DNA of 64,000 bases from Cycas panzhihuaensis. Its lineage: Eukaryota > Cycadophyta. The notes under the pieces were generated by a model. It searched no databases and was not told where the DNA came from. It was given only the letters and a program-made list of their open reading frames with translations. Shown piece after piece: positions 19,970 to 32,132 of this stretch. Position numbers and translations under genes: made by a program. Position 1 is the stretch's first letter; each line of letters opens with the position of its first letter. The DNA lies in assembly GCA_023213395.1 (NCBI GenBank), contig CM041465.1:85257741-85321740 (forward strand), in the 5' to 3' direction.

Positions 19970-22545
19970 TGTCCCGCTCCTAGGGTACCATCTCCTGGCC
20001 TGTGTGATCCCTCTCCTGGGGATCACATCCCTCCAAGGCTCCTCTTGGGTCTTCACGAGCTTTGTGCCTTGCTCCCCTCATCACGTGGCTGTCTCAAGGT
20101 CATCGCTACTCTGTGGGTGTATGTCTTGCTCCTACTCGACCTCGATGCCACCTAGTCTATCAGTTGATCGTATTGAGCCTGGATACGATCCCTCTCTCCC
20201 TCTACTCCCCGGAGTCTCTCCTCCATGCTCCAGAACCTCTCCCCTGTCCATCAGAGACACTTCTCTAGGACCGCTAGCCAGACCATGCTCCCTGTGTCTC
20301 CACCTGCTCCTCCTTGAGCCTCTAGGGCCTATACATAACTCCACAGTACATCTCGCTTGCCCCTAGCCTCATCCAACTCCCGCTGCATCTGTCCCCTGAA
20401 TGCTATGTACTCTTGGAACTCTGTAGCCCAGATGTCTCTCACCCCCGCTAACAGGGTGAATTCTACCATATGGACACCTGTCAATCTAGGCGCATCCTCT
20501 ACTTGGATGGGTGGTTGCCCCTCTGCATACACCTGAGGGAACATCTCCCTTACCATAGCCTCTACCAACCGCCTGATCTCCATGGTACCTGCGAATCCAG
20601 CATACCATATGTTAGTATATATCTAACTGCATGCCGAAATAAAACCAAATCAAACTATCTATTTGGCTACCAAATGACTGAGGAAATGGTTAGGCCTCAC
20701 TTACTGTGGTCACTGGTTCCTCTGCCCATGCAATAACCTCTCCTCCTGGCTTCTTGCCAGTTGCTAGTACCTCCTCCTTAGCTACCACCTCTTCCTGGGC
20801 CTCTCTCTTCACTAAGACTGGCTCAACTATCACCTCTCCAGATCTCCTCATGATCCGTAGCCTGCGGGCCCTCGTCACTGGCCCCATACTCTCCTATGCA
20901 GCCCCTGATGGGCCTGCCTCTCCTCTGACAGTCCCAGATGGCCCCACTGCTCCTCCTATTGTCCCTGATGGACCTACCTCTCCCATAGGTCGTGATGGGC
21001 TGACCCCATCTCCTCCATCATCATCATCATCATCACCTAGGAGCGCCCATGCTCCGCCTACCTCGCCGTCTCTATCCCACCTCACTGTCCTATACAGATC
21101 TGCCACATAATCCATCATGGTGAGGAGGTCCAGTGATGTAGCCTCCACTGAGCGCTGTACGTGGGCCTGGGCCTCCGTCCCCCTTAGCCTAGTCTACCAC
21201 TTGTGGACCATCAGTGCCCACTCTGCAATGGGGTGTGGTCCTCTCGCTGGTGCCACTACTCCAAAATGATCAAAGAACCAGCACTGTAGCAAGGTGCTAT
21301 ATGATAACCCTCCTTTGCCTGTCATCCTGATAGCATTAAGCTACGTGACGAGGTTCACCGCTATTAGGGTAGCCTAATCCATCCTCTCGCTTGCCTCACA
21401 GTGACGCACTGCATCCATCTATCCCCCAGGGATGCCCCTATAGTTCTGTTTCTGGGAAACTCAGAACAGAATGCACAATGTGATAAGTTTTCTCACCCGA
21501 GGAATCCTAGACATAACCATCATCTGGAGAGGAACCCCTCTCCTCTCCTATCTGTCCATCTCTGTAAAGAATGCTGCTACCTCCCAATGTGCTGCCTCAT
21601 TGCTAGGTAGCGCTCCTAATGTCACCAGCCTCCTAGTCGCTGGTACTCCTAAAATTTTCCAGATATCCCTCAGCGTCACTGTCATATCTCCCACCTAGGG
21701 TAGGTGGAAAACATGCCTCCTCATGTCCTAGTGTAATACGATATCCACTAGTAACCTCTGGTCTAATGTGTACTGAGGTGTCTTCAGGGCTTTGAATAGG
21801 CCACACCTCTGCAGGACCCCCTTTTCCTCCCTAGACATCATCTCTATATAGTTGAGCATTGCCATCCCTATATTCTCGCGGTTATCCACCGCGATAATAG
21901 CTTGCCAATACCACAAACCAATCAAGTCAATCCCATGTCAGTCCTCTATCTTCCTAGCTATCTCTTAGCTTTGTCTGCTTGAGATTTGGGGCCTCATGGC
22001 CCCCCATCTTCTTTTTCTCAGAGTGCTCGCCAGTCACGCTAAACTTTACTTGCATCAAAGTTTAGCTTAGGTCTTGTGGCGATCGGGGCCCCGCGGTGAA
22101 GATCGCGACACTGCGATCTTTGTGGTAGGAATGGCAGCCACCCAAAAGAGGGGGGTTCCTGCCCTAAAAATCAAATTTTTTTTTTTTCGGGTGGACCCTC
22201 ATGGGGCCCACCAGGACCAGGGCTCCCTAATACCTAGGTCCCCCCTCTTTCTGGGTCTAATTTAGACTTCGAGAGGTCCCCATCTGCCCATATGGGGCAC
22301 AAAAACTACATAGAAAACAACAAAAATCACTCAAATTAAAACTTTGAAATGGGATGGATTTCGTAGGATCCACTCACTGGATCTAGTCTGGCTGTCGCCA
22401 TCGCGCCCTGTTGATCCTGTTGGCTCTCTCTGCGCTCTAATCCAATTGTCTGATCTCCCTCCACGTGCCTTTGAAGTCGGGCAATGCTCCACTGCGTAAG
22501 GAAATGGCTCTGGTTTCTCACGAGAGCTGGTGAAAATGAATCCAT
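19970..22545 (-). pseudogene. Antisense three-exon PMD-like gene of Tat element A
   Basis: Read on the minus strand. Exon 1 is 22,545-22,378 (MDSFSPALVRNQSHF), 168 nt, as in C, with donor CCA|GTGAGTGG. Exon 2 is about 21,901-20,705: AVDNRENIGMAM, TPQYTLDQRLLVDIV, RRHVFHLP, ILGVPATRR, then an acidic and Gly-Pro-Ser repeat region, then GPVTRARRLRIM. Intron 2 is 20,704-20,589 (GTAAGT...GCAG). Exon 3 is from 20,588 and is charged and coiled-coil-like (IRRLVEAMVREMFPQVYAEG). The HxFHLP...VTxxDIxxILGVP core resembles the plant mobile domain found in MAIN/MAIL proteins and transposons. The intron 1 acceptor is CAA here, not CAG, and several stops are present. Confidence 0.72.
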
Positions 22546-22559
22546 TTTCCGTTGAATTT

Positions 22560-22570
22560 CCTTATATAGG
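22560..22570 (-). promoter_or_regulatory. TATA box of the antisense gene, copy A
   Basis: CCTATATAAGG on the minus strand, about 15-25 bp before the exon 1 ATG. It is present at the same place in B (50,961-50,970) and C (56,226-56,235). The next ~525 bp up to 23,094 separate it from the divergent RNase H ORF and hold no recognisable gene. Confidence 0.7.
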
Positions 22571-23094
22571 CGGGGGTCCTGACAGGCACTACCTCCATTT
22601 TTGCTCTCGCGACAGCTATTGGGACCATCTCGTTTCCTTGATCACCTTTGTCTTCTGGCCCTACCTCTCGTTGTGCTTCTTTAGTTCCCTTTTTGCTCTT
22701 TCTTGTAAGCGCATTTATGGCACCTCATCATTGCATTTTTTCACAGGGCCCTTTGGTCTCGTTTTACGTGCCACTCCTGGGCATGCCCAAGTTTATATTT
22801 GTTTGGCTCGTTTCACCATCCTGGACTTGTTTCTGCAGCCCTTTTCTGCTCCTCAGGTTTCTAAAAGGAATGCTCCCCCCATCCGGGGGTATGTTTTGCT
22901 TTCCAAAGTGACTTTTGGTACTCCAGGGTGCCATTTTTTCTGCTTGCTCTCAGGTAGTGGTCAGACCGCTTACTCTTGTCCTTAGGTAGCCTCATTGCTA
23001 GGTCCTCCTACCCTTCATGGCCACCTATTGCTTGCCTTTCGAGTCTCTGTTTCACTCCATTATTGTTTATTATTACTAGGACTTAGTGTCACCC

Positions 23095-23511
23095 ATGTCC
23101 CTCTACATTTTTATTGACGGTAGAAGTCAGAACCTCGACCTTCTGTCAAGGTGATCCTTCGCAGCCCCTCCAAATATGATTTCTTGCACTCTGGAATCTT
23201 CCTCCCAGAGGCTACAAATAATGAAGCTAAGTACACAGCTGTTATTAGGGTTCTCACCGATGCTCTCCATTTCTATCACGGACCTATTATTCTACTTTGT
23301 GGCTCTTAAATTATGGTGTCCCATCTCACCCAGGTTTACCAGGTGTGATGCCCTCACTTGAGAACCCTTGCTTCTACCCCCAGATCCCTCTTGGCCCACT
23401 TCTCATATGTTGACATTCAGCACATCCCTCGGGCCCTCAACGATGAGGTAGATAGTCTCGTTTACCTTATCCTTGAGTGTCGCCTTCCTCTTCTTGTTAA
23501 CCGTCCCTGAG
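23095..23511 (+). pseudogene. Free-standing RNase H ORF of element A
   Basis: ATG at 23,095 (MSLYIFIDGRSQ) aligns with the RNase H ORF of C, and the TGA at 23,509 is at the same place as C's. Between them the reading is frameshifted; LESSSQRLQIMKLS is a shifted form of the region around C's EATNNEAEY. The final Asp region (EVDSLVYLILE) remains. It lies in sense orientation after the antisense gene, not in pol. The catalytic function would be removal of RNA from RNA-DNA hybrids. Decayed here. Confidence 0.7.
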
Positions 23512-23924
23512 GCTTGTCCAGTCGCTCTATCACCCAAGCCCCAAGCTATCATATGCTTTGCCTTGTGATCTATTCGCACCTCTGAAAACTTAGCCGCTAA
23601 TGAGGTTAAACTATGGCGACTACCAGTTTTATTTACTCATCTCTTCTACTTGATTATGCACATCTCTTTGCATCTTTTGTGTTGGGGGCAACCCCCTCGC
23701 CCTTCATATTTTCTAGTTAATTTCTAAGTGGCACATAGGCATCCCCTATGTTATCTCCACCTCTACCTTCATATCCATGTGTTCTGCCATGACGCTCGCC
23801 AGCACCCTTGACCACTGTTATGATCTTGATTTATATATCTATATACACATGTGCTACTGACAGTTGTGTTGCCAGCATTTGCCATCGCACCATGCTTCTG
23901 AGCATGAGGCTCACGCTAAGGCGA
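23512..23924 (+). other. Untranslated stretch and purine tract before the A 3' LTR
   Basis: Non-coding and similar to C 54,901-55,284 (minus). It ends CTAAGGCGA just before the LTR, corresponding to CTAAGAGGCAG in C, the likely degenerate polypurine tract. Confidence 0.55.
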
Positions 23925-25649
23925 TGTTTCCTGCTTTCAGGAATGGATACAAAGTGGTCGACTCAGGTAAGTGTAGGTATGCTTCTCACCTTATTGTTAT
24001 TTTCTTTTGTGATGAGTATATACTTACATGATATGATTTCATAGATGATCTTGTTATCATCTACACCCATGCCTTTTTTCCTGCGTTTCATGCCCAGGAT
24101 AGTGGTAAAAAGGGGATATATAAGGTTTGGGATAGAGTTGGGTGGATTCCGCACCACCTTCCACGCTCCCTAAGAGGCTTTTTGCCCTCCAAACCTTCCC
24201 TTTTGCCCCACACTACTCTTGGAGTGAAATAAAGGTTCGGTAAGCCATTTCCAGCCACTAAAATTAGCATTGGTACTTGTTGCAGTGCTGGTTTGAGGGT
24301 TCATCTCTTAACCCAGGCAACACACATAAGTCTCAACTACCTGTCCCTTGCTCAACCTCGTTCTTGATAACTCGATTTGCTTCCTATAGCACTCTGGTTT
24401 GTTGTAGACCTCTTGAGCCTCTTTGAACTCTTGTTGCCTCTGTTTCTAGCCTTTTTGTACAGCCATACCCTCGCTACCTTGTGGCCTCTTGAGGGAGGGT
24501 AGGGTTGCTCCTTGCGGGAGGTGGGCCACTCCGAGGCTCACTGACTTATCCATCATTTATTTAGATAGTTTTCTTTGTAGTTTATCATTGTAATATTGAA
24601 TGCTAACATATATGTATAGAGGTTTATACTTGTTACATACATATATGTATTGTTAGGATTCTCTTTTGTGTTGCTAGCACCCCTTTCTCCAGAAAGGGAT
24701 ACTCTCATTTACTTGTAGGTACATGGAGGATGCAAAGGACTTATTCCTTTCCCTCTCTCTCATGAGTAAGTGCTTTTGCTTATGTTTTACTTCAGCATTT
24801 CATTTGCTGCCATTGTTTTCCTTTTTCCTTTCTTAGCACTCTAGTGTCATTTCCGGGGAAGGTAAGGAATCCCCATGCTTTGTTCTACTGCAACCCTTCT
24901 CATTCACTGTGCTTTATGGAGTGATCTTGGATACCTCATGGGAATGCCACCACTTCAAACGTGTCTCCATCCCGGGTATGTGCTCTCGCTCTATTTCGTT
25001 CCTTTTTCTTTTGAAAGGTTTTGTATGGTAGTAATTAGCTCATTTGAAAGGAAAAGGGAAACTAACTCTACCTTTTGATTTATATTCCGGTTGTTTCATT
25101 TCTTGCATTATATCTATCATAGGAAAAGGTCTTAGGAGGTTTCCCCTTTTTACCTTTTCCCCTTCACCTTGCAAACTCCATCCTTGTCTTATTAACTTGT
25201 TAAGCTTGGTTAGTTTGCTTGCATGCACCATAGCTCTTCCCTTTTGATTGTTCCCTTCATCCTTCCTCAGTTTTTTTCTACCTAGCTGGATAACTGAGAA
25301 GATCTCATTCGTAGGTTGCTCACTTGCTTACCCTTCCCTCGTTTCCCTCTGCTCTAGGGAAACCCTTGAAGGGTTCTCTCTTTTCCCTTCCAGCCATCCA
25401 AGGGTAGGAGGATCCTTCCCCTAGGTCTACTTAGGCTAATCTTCCACCTCCTCTCTTCTCGTTTGAAGTGGGGAACCACCTTTAGGTAGCTGGATACCAT
25501 CCGCAGGTCCTGAACTCATGCTCCAGTGAACGGGGTACCCTGTATGGTATTTGCCTTGCTCGTAGGTTCTTATCTACATTTGATAGTGCCATCAACCACC
25601 CCTTGTTATTCCTACTTAGTTAGGTAGCTATCCTGTAGACGCGCATCTA
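23925..25649 (+). repeat. 3' LTR of Tat element A (internally deleted)
   Basis: Starts TGTTTCCTGC and ends GCGCATCTA before the GTACC duplication. It is about 1.73 kb against about 2.73 kb for the 5' LTR. Compared with the 5' LTR, the segment equivalent to about 4,466-5,463, including the whole promoter, is missing after 'ATCTACACCCATG'. Confidence 0.9.
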
Positions 25650-25654
25650 GTACC
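25650..25654. other. Target site duplication of element A, right copy (GTACC)
   Basis: Matches 4,309-4,313; copia F integrase resumes immediately to the right. Confidence 0.9.
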
Positions 25655-28236
25655 CAAAAACTTTAAATGTTCAATGGTGGGCTTCTAACTAGTCCATTTA
25701 TATGCTCGAATCACACCATAAACTACTTTAGTTGGTATCTTATTTAATATATAAATAATAGTTCCTACAACTTTTTCCTAATATATTGGTAGTGAGTTTT
25801 GTGTATGTTCCATATACTTTACCATCTCCATTACCATTTAATTCTTCCATTTAGTGACACCATTCTATTAGGGATTATACAAGACCATAATCTCCCATTT
25901 GATACTATGATTTAGATAAAACTAATTAAAGATGTGATTTTTATATTTCTTATCATTAACACTCCTCAAACTTTTTATTTTCTTACCACTTTCATTTTTT
26001 GCTTCGGCTTTAAATTCTATAAAGTGATCAGATAATTATAACTTATTTAAATAAAAAAACATGTAGGCCTTTTTGGTGTAATCATCTATAAACACCAAAG
26101 TAAAACAAGAATTTGAAATAAAAGTGTTTAATAATAGACCCATCAAATCTATGTATATAAGTTTTAACTTTTTCTTAACTCTTTAGACTTGATCTCAAGT
26201 AAAAGGATATCTTTGATGCTTCCTATACATACACCCTTCACACACACCAACTAAACATGAAATCTTTAGTAATCTATCCACCATTTTTAACTTATTCATG
26301 CCTTTTAGGTGTCCCAATCATTCATGCCATGGCCTACTTACTTCATCTATGTTGGTAATAAAGGCATGGGTTTTATTCTACTTTTAAAACTTGTCAAACA
26401 CCTAAAAGTCATCCTTAACCTTCTTAGTCGTGATAACAATGAAGCTTAATTTAGGATCCTTAAGCAAGCATTATCCCTATTCAACTCAAAATTCATACCT
26501 TATTTACAAATTTCTTAGGTTCAAAAAGAAGATTTTTATTCATCTTAAGTGCATAACATACTCAATTAAAGCATTCATTTATAAGAGTGACTATCGCAAC
26601 ATCTTCTATAAGAACCATGCTAGCATCACTAGGATTTAAGTTCCATGTGTTGAACTTCTCTTTATAGAAAAATATATGTCTTGGTGCATTTGATTTAAGA
26701 ATCTAATAATCCTTCTAACTTAATGATTTTGAGGATGAGGATAATACTTGTGTGTGATAATCCACTTTATATGTCTTTATTTTTAAAGCAATGGTTCTTT
26801 TCATTGTAATCATCTTTCTTGTAGTAGTTATACTTTCTAGAAAACTTCTTATTCTTTTTGTCCTAAGTTCATCATTTAGAACTTTATAGATATTAACTTG
26901 ATTATTTCCCCTTCTTCCTCTACATCTTTATAACTAAGGCATGGGTAGATTTAGAGCTCCCAATTATACCATAATGTTTTGATTTAGTATCTTCTATTAG
27001 AATGAGATTTTTTAGCTCCTTAAATGATACACTTTCCATCTCTTTGTCTTTTATATAAATTATCTTAAAAGTACCAAATGTAACTAGTAGTTTAAACTTA
27101 ACAACTATAAATATAAGACTCTCCTTTAATCTCTTCTAGCTTATTCCCTAATTCCATTATTTTATTAAGATAGCCACTAATGTTTCTTTTATCTTCTATA
27201 ATATCATTTAGTAGCTCTATCATTAAAGCAACCCTATAATTTATTTGCTTCTACTCAACTATCTTGCATAGTGTAATCCAAATATCATGTGGCATATTCA
27301 ACTTGTGAATGAGTGCTCTCTAATCTAGAACTAATGAGTATTTTAATAGCCTAATAGTTGTAATTCAAAGAAAATCTTTTTCTTAGAATTTAGGGGTATC
27401 ATGGATGATGTTTCTTTAGTGATTTTCCATAACTAGTTTACCATCATAACAAGCTCCTTATTCTTCTTCCATTCATTAAAATTATTATCGTTAAAGATAA
27501 CTTAAGGCAACTTTTCCATTATGAATATTATCGTATAAAATATTAGAAACTTTGTTCACTTGTGATCTTACCAAATAATTGGGATTAAGATAGCCTTTGT
27601 CTTGGCATTCTTCATTATTGAGAGTCATTATTACTTAGTTCAAGCCATCTCATTTAACATTTAATATGCCTAATTCTTAGTTGGTCACTCTCACACTTCA
27701 CTCATTGTACTTCTTTGCATCCCACATGTTCCACAATGGCTCCTTTAAAATAGTGTTTAAAAAAATACATTTAAAAAATAGATAAACATCATTCATATGA
27801 CCTCCAATGGCTAGATATAGTGTGTGGCAACTTCATATATCTCATGGTATCACTAAATAAATCCCAAAAAATACCTTTATTAAAGTCAATTATCTATGTT
27901 AAATTTGTCATATTTAGAAGTTTGTTGTTGCCTATAGACAATATATGAATCCCAAATGGGCATATTTAAACACTTAAACATCATTAATCAAAGCCAATAG
28001 AGAATAAGTACTACCCAATATGAGTAGTAAAAGCCATAAATAGAAGAAAAATAGTGACTGAGAATCACAAGAGGTTATTTCTCATAATGTTATTGGATAT
28101 TGTACCATTGTTTATCCCTATTTTAATAAAAGAAGATTATCAATATTATGTTATTAGGGTTTTTTACTTGTATTACCAAGAAGCCTTTGATAAGATTCAA
28201 ACCTACTCTTGCTCTTCTTCATATCTGTACTAGCAT
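25655..28236 (-). pseudogene. Copia element F, upstream half: leader, gag, protease and integrase
   Basis: On the minus strand gag starts near 27,628 (MTLNNEECQDKGYLNPNY) and has the motif LNDIIEDKRNISGYLNKIME. The pre-integrase zinc region lies at about 26,200-26,340 (H..LGHLKGMNKL, CLVGVCEGCMYRKHQRYPF). The integrase core follows (KLIYIDLMGLL, FIDDYTKKAYMFF). Two catalytic sites are altered: the second Asp region reads LRSVND and the usual Glu reads Lys in NGVTKWKN. It ends KPTIEHLKFLG at 25,655 and resumes at 4,308. Order is gag-PR-INT-RT-RH, diagnostic of copia. About 600 bp of leader separate gag from the primer site. Confidence 0.82.
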
Positions 28237-28250
28237 TTACTCTAATACTA
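28237..28250 (-). other. Primer binding site of copia F (decayed)
   Basis: Minus strand TAGTATTAGAGT differs from the initiator-Met site TGGTATCAGAGC only by G-to-A and C-to-T changes and abuts the LTR end. Confidence 0.75.
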
Positions 28251-28563
28251 TGTGAAAATTAATAAACAAGATTGATAACATACATAATAAGCAAATAATA
28301 TACAAGATATATCATAGGAAACCTTTATAGGAAGAAACCCACCAAAACACAATCAATTACATTCATATATGTCAATGCATTATGATGATAAAATTCAAAA
28401 TATGGCTCCATATTTATAATGCCCTAAGCAATATGTCTAGCTAATAGTTGTAACCTCTTGACGTGTCTTGTGACTCTTCAAATCTTATGTCCATTGGATC
28501 AATAATAGGTGCACTTAAAGCATTACACTCCAGCACTTTATTAACCTTAACTATCTACTGACA
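28251..28563 (-). repeat. 5' LTR of copia F
   Basis: Minus strand begins TGTCAGTAG near 28,563 and ends TTTTCACA at 28,251 directly before the primer site. A TATA-like ATTATAAATATGG lies in the middle. The outer limit is inferred from the TG terminus; no partner LTR remains in the window. Confidence 0.55.
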
Positions 28564-30418
28564 ATTCCTTGTATTATTATTTCTAGTTTTTCTACTTTTA
28601 TTATTTTAGTTCTAGGTTTATTTTATATTTTTTATTTCTTATTGATTCTATCATTATTAAATCCATTATCGTATCCTTAATTCTAGTTATTATTGGTATT
28701 TCAAGCATTATTAGGTTCTTCCCTCTCACATATGGGAGTATTAATAAAATCATAGATGAAATTAATACCATTTAATATGAAAGGAAGAGAAGGATGCTAT
28801 TAGTCTAATTTAAGTTTTTGAGTGATCTTTAGTGAGTTGAATAAGTTGGTCTTAAATATGGATCAATTCTAGAGATTATTTTTATGACGTTAGTATTAAC
28901 TATATCTTGATTCATTATTATTGATATAGGTTTAGAACTAATCAACTTGTTCTCCTGAATGTAGGCTATCTATATTGCAAGAGCCTTGAGGATAATTCTC
29001 TAGTCATTTTTCTCAAATTTTTTCATTAAAGAAAAAGCATGGAGCAAGCTTTGAGTAAACCATTTTAGAATTTAGTCCAATTAAACAACATATTTGCACT
29101 TTTAGCAAGCCAAAAAATTATCCTTAATATATTATGTGATCAAGGTATTAGGTTTTTAGCATATGGTTTTAAGGTATGCCACTATTCCATACTCAAATGG
29201 TTATAATATTTCAAAGAATCTAATAAATCAATGATAAAGGTATAAGAATGCTTATCAATAATATTTAAAAGAGAATGATATCACCTAATAAGAAACCCTT
29301 GTATGAAATAGAAGAAGAGTTTTAATTAGTTTATGTCTTCTCTTGTAATAACCTTAGCAATCTTGACTAGAAGAGAAGCCCAAGGTCAACTCTAATAAGA
29401 TTATTAGACATTATAGCTAATGTCTTAAACTTAAGATCTCCAAAAGAAAAGTAATGTAGTAGATGTAAGAGTGTATATGGAAGTGGAAGAGGTCCTAGTC
29501 TCGAAGAGCACATAGTAAAGTTTTATTATCTCAATGAAAAGGGATCTAAACCCATAAGCATCTTAAGAAATTAGGAGGGTGTGTTCTTTAAATATAAAGG
29601 GGGCATTAGATAGAGGAAATGTTGAAGGGACTAAGATCTTATCAAGTCTTATAAAGGAATCCATAAGTTAGGGTTTAAGTAAAATTTATTTACAAGATAT
29701 ATGGAATGTCTTAGGGTAGAAAAATATATTTTGGGAAAACTATGGTATTATTTAGGATTTACCAATGCATAAATATAAACTTAGAAAGTAAATAGAAACT
29801 TTAAAATCAAAGAAATATATGCATTAACACTTAGATAAATAGGTCTTTAAAGCAAAAAATAAAAATTCTTTTTAATCCTAAAGTAGAAAATTTAATATGG
29901 GGTGTAATGGAGGAGAGTAGGGGAAACTTAATGGATAAAAATTTAATCGAAATTTTTTATTAGATAGAAATTTCCTCATAAATGAAGCTTCCCAAAATCA
30001 ACATTATTTTCCTTAGAAAAGGTGATAGTTACTTAGAAATAAATGATAATTTATTATTTATATTTGGAACATTATAAAAGCTACAATATTTTTAATAAGA
30101 AAAAGGAAGAAATAATGGTAGAAAACCATAAGAAATCTGGGTAAGGTGTAATGGCTAGTTTTTGAAGAAAAATATAACCTTATGTGATTATTTCTTTTCT
30201 AAATAGATGAAAGTACTAAAAAATAAAAGATATCAAAAAACTCTAGGATAAGAGAAATAAAATTAAGTAATTAAAAAAAAAAAAATTGATATAAGTGTCA
30301 CTTTATTGGTTTAATGAGTTATCTAATGAGTGACTAGTCTTAATTAGGGTCTAAGAAGAAAAGACATCCCAAAATCCAACCATAGCCAATATACATTTTG
30401 AATGAGGGAAGTAAAGAA
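28564..30418. other. AT-rich unassigned DNA
   Basis: About 1.85 kb with no ORF worth reporting, no recognisable transposon domain on either strand and no RNA gene. It separates the left and right nests and may be flanking host DNA or a very old repeat. An A-run occurs near 30,273-30,287. Confidence 0.5.
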
Positions 30419-30805
30419 TGTTGGTAAAATGAGAGAATGAGAGAAATAACTATCAAATTATAAGAGAAATAAGAATTAAACATAATTACACAAGTGATAC
30501 AAAAAATAATCTTGCAATAGATCATAAATCAATACAATGGCTCACAATCTACTCTCCTTACATCAATGCATCAACTCAATCACTAAATTTTAAATCCTTT
30601 AATAAAAGTAAGACCACTCCTTATATTAATGAGAGTGCGAGAAAAAAATAAAGTAGTAAAGTAAGGAAAAAACAATGTATAACTCATGTATGACCTTGTC
30701 TGAAAGAAGACAAATATAGAAATGCACCTCTTGAGGGAACCTACCTAATACAACTTGCCAATTAACATAAGTAATAATGAGTTATAATTAGAAATTACTT
30801 TAACA
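30419..30805 (-). repeat. 3' LTR of copia element I
   Basis: Minus strand TGTTAAAG...ACCAACA, a TG...CA-bounded 387-bp segment that directly follows the RNase H end of a copia pol (30,806-30,987). No partner LTR is in the window. Confidence 0.6.
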
Positions 30806-30987
30806 TCCCATCATTATGTATAATTTGTTATCTCTCATAAATAAGAGATTTTTGAAATTCTTATGACAATATCTTAGTGAGAACGTTAGCAAGTTAAACC
30901 TTAGCTAGACAAAAGACCAACTTAATTGTCCTATAATGCATATGTTCCTATATAAAGTGATATGAACCAAGTAAACTAAGAAATAAT
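30806..30987 (-). pseudogene. Copia I RNase H C-terminus
   Basis: Minus strand reads HYRTIKLVFCLAKV, LANVLTKIL and NFKNLLFMRDNKLYIM, the characteristic end of copia pol (usual form ...LADxLTKxL..F...). It is cut at 30,988 by the LTR of element E; the remainder would lie beyond the right nest, outside the window. Confidence 0.65.
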
Positions 30988-32120
30988 TGTATTTGAATAC
31001 CCTCTTATGGGTGGAAGAGGTTAATTACATGACCCAAATATAAACCTATTACAGAGGGGCCTAGATTAAGAGGAGAACGAGCCTAAGGCTCCCATGGGGC
31101 ACTTGTACATCTTGTGGATATGAATGTAAGGATGAGAGGTATTCCTAAACAAGGGATAATTCAAGTGTTTATGCTCAATAAAAGTAGGGGGGATGAGGGG
31201 AAAAGGGCCTAAGAGAGAGCAAAAAATGACTTACTAATAAGCTAAGATATAGATAAATATATAGAAACAACAATGTATGAGAAAAAAGCTAAGGGAGTGT
31301 ACTTAATTAAATACAAGAATAGAGATGAAATCAATATATTCTAATACTAATCACCCCTAAAGGAATTAAGCAATGCCCAATAAAGTCTCTTAGGATCCAA
31401 GAGGTTTACTAAGTACCGTGTGTCCTGACTATCAATGAAAAACTACATGCCTATTCTAATCTAATTTTCCCTCCAAGAAGACTCACCTATCCTAACCTAG
31501 ACTCCTAAAGAAGCCTAAATGACAAACTTGATCTTAGAAATAGGGAAAAGGATTGATTGAAGTAAAAGGCATTAAGGAGTTAAGACCATAGAATATATCT
31601 ATTTATAGATAATATGTTGGGGACTCATTAATATTACTAATCCATCCCATACAAATATGAGGTAATCTAAAAGTATCCACATCTGACTCCAACAAGCCTT
31701 AAGCTCCAAGAGGTAAAATAGGAAAGGCCATTTCTCTCAATGAGATGAATGGAATTCACTCAACTATTAAGACCACATATATAATCATGTGGTGGGGATA
31801 GCTACCCTCTACCCTATTGGGTAAAGGATATAGTTGTCACACTCTACTACACTAAAGCAATAACATATAATAAGAGCAAAATAAAGAGAACAAGATTGAG
31901 AGCAAAAATAAGAGGTGAAAATTGTGACTCTTCTTTTCACATTCAGCTTTATATATTAGAGGATGTGCATTACCATTTCCAAAGGAATTTCTCACTTAAT
32001 GACATGATCCTAAAATTACACTTAAATGTAAATGAAATTACATTTAACTATGTGACTTAGCTAACCTAAAGTTACCTTCATATAATTAATCTAATGACCT
32101 TCATGTATTAACATCCATCA
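30988..32120 (-). repeat. 3' LTR of copia element E
   Basis: On the minus strand it starts TGATGGATG right after the purine tract and ends near ...TTCAAATACA where copia I begins. TATATAAAG (minus, 31,955-31,947) is a plausible promoter TATA box about 170 bp into the LTR. The distal end is set by a CA terminus and the junction with I, so it is approximate. Confidence 0.6.
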
Positions 32121-32132
32121 ATCTCCCCCTTA
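32121..32132 (-). other. Polypurine tract of copia E
   Basis: Minus strand AAGGGGGAGAT, a typical plant copia purine tract, immediately upstream of the LTR. Confidence 0.85.

Larger units (their letters stand above)
4314..25649 (+). mobile_element. Tat-type Ty3/gypsy retrotransposon A (interrupted by G)
   Basis: A full element bounded by LTRs at 4,314-7,040 and 23,925-25,649 with matching GTACC duplications. Order on the plus strand is 5' LTR, (nested G, then a deletion of A's primer site and leader), gag, protease, truncated RT, RNase H, integrase. Then come an antisense PMD-like gene, a free-standing RNase H ORF, the purine tract and the 3' LTR. RT, integrase and extra-ORF layout point to the Tat (Ogre/Retand-like) lineage, by knowledge of that group rather than a search. 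Dead: RT palm removed, many nonsense mutations. Confidence 0.88.

Noticed and set aside
19332-20000. An envelope-like gene after integrase
   Set aside because: No signal peptide plus transmembrane pattern was found in any frame shared by the three copies; the region is the spacer and the end of the antisense gene.
23816-23924. TGTTATGATC at 23,816 (and 55,006 in C) as the start of the Tat 3' LTR
   Set aside because: The A 5' LTR homology and the GTACC duplication begin only at the TGTTTCC-type start, so this stretch is internal, before the LTR.
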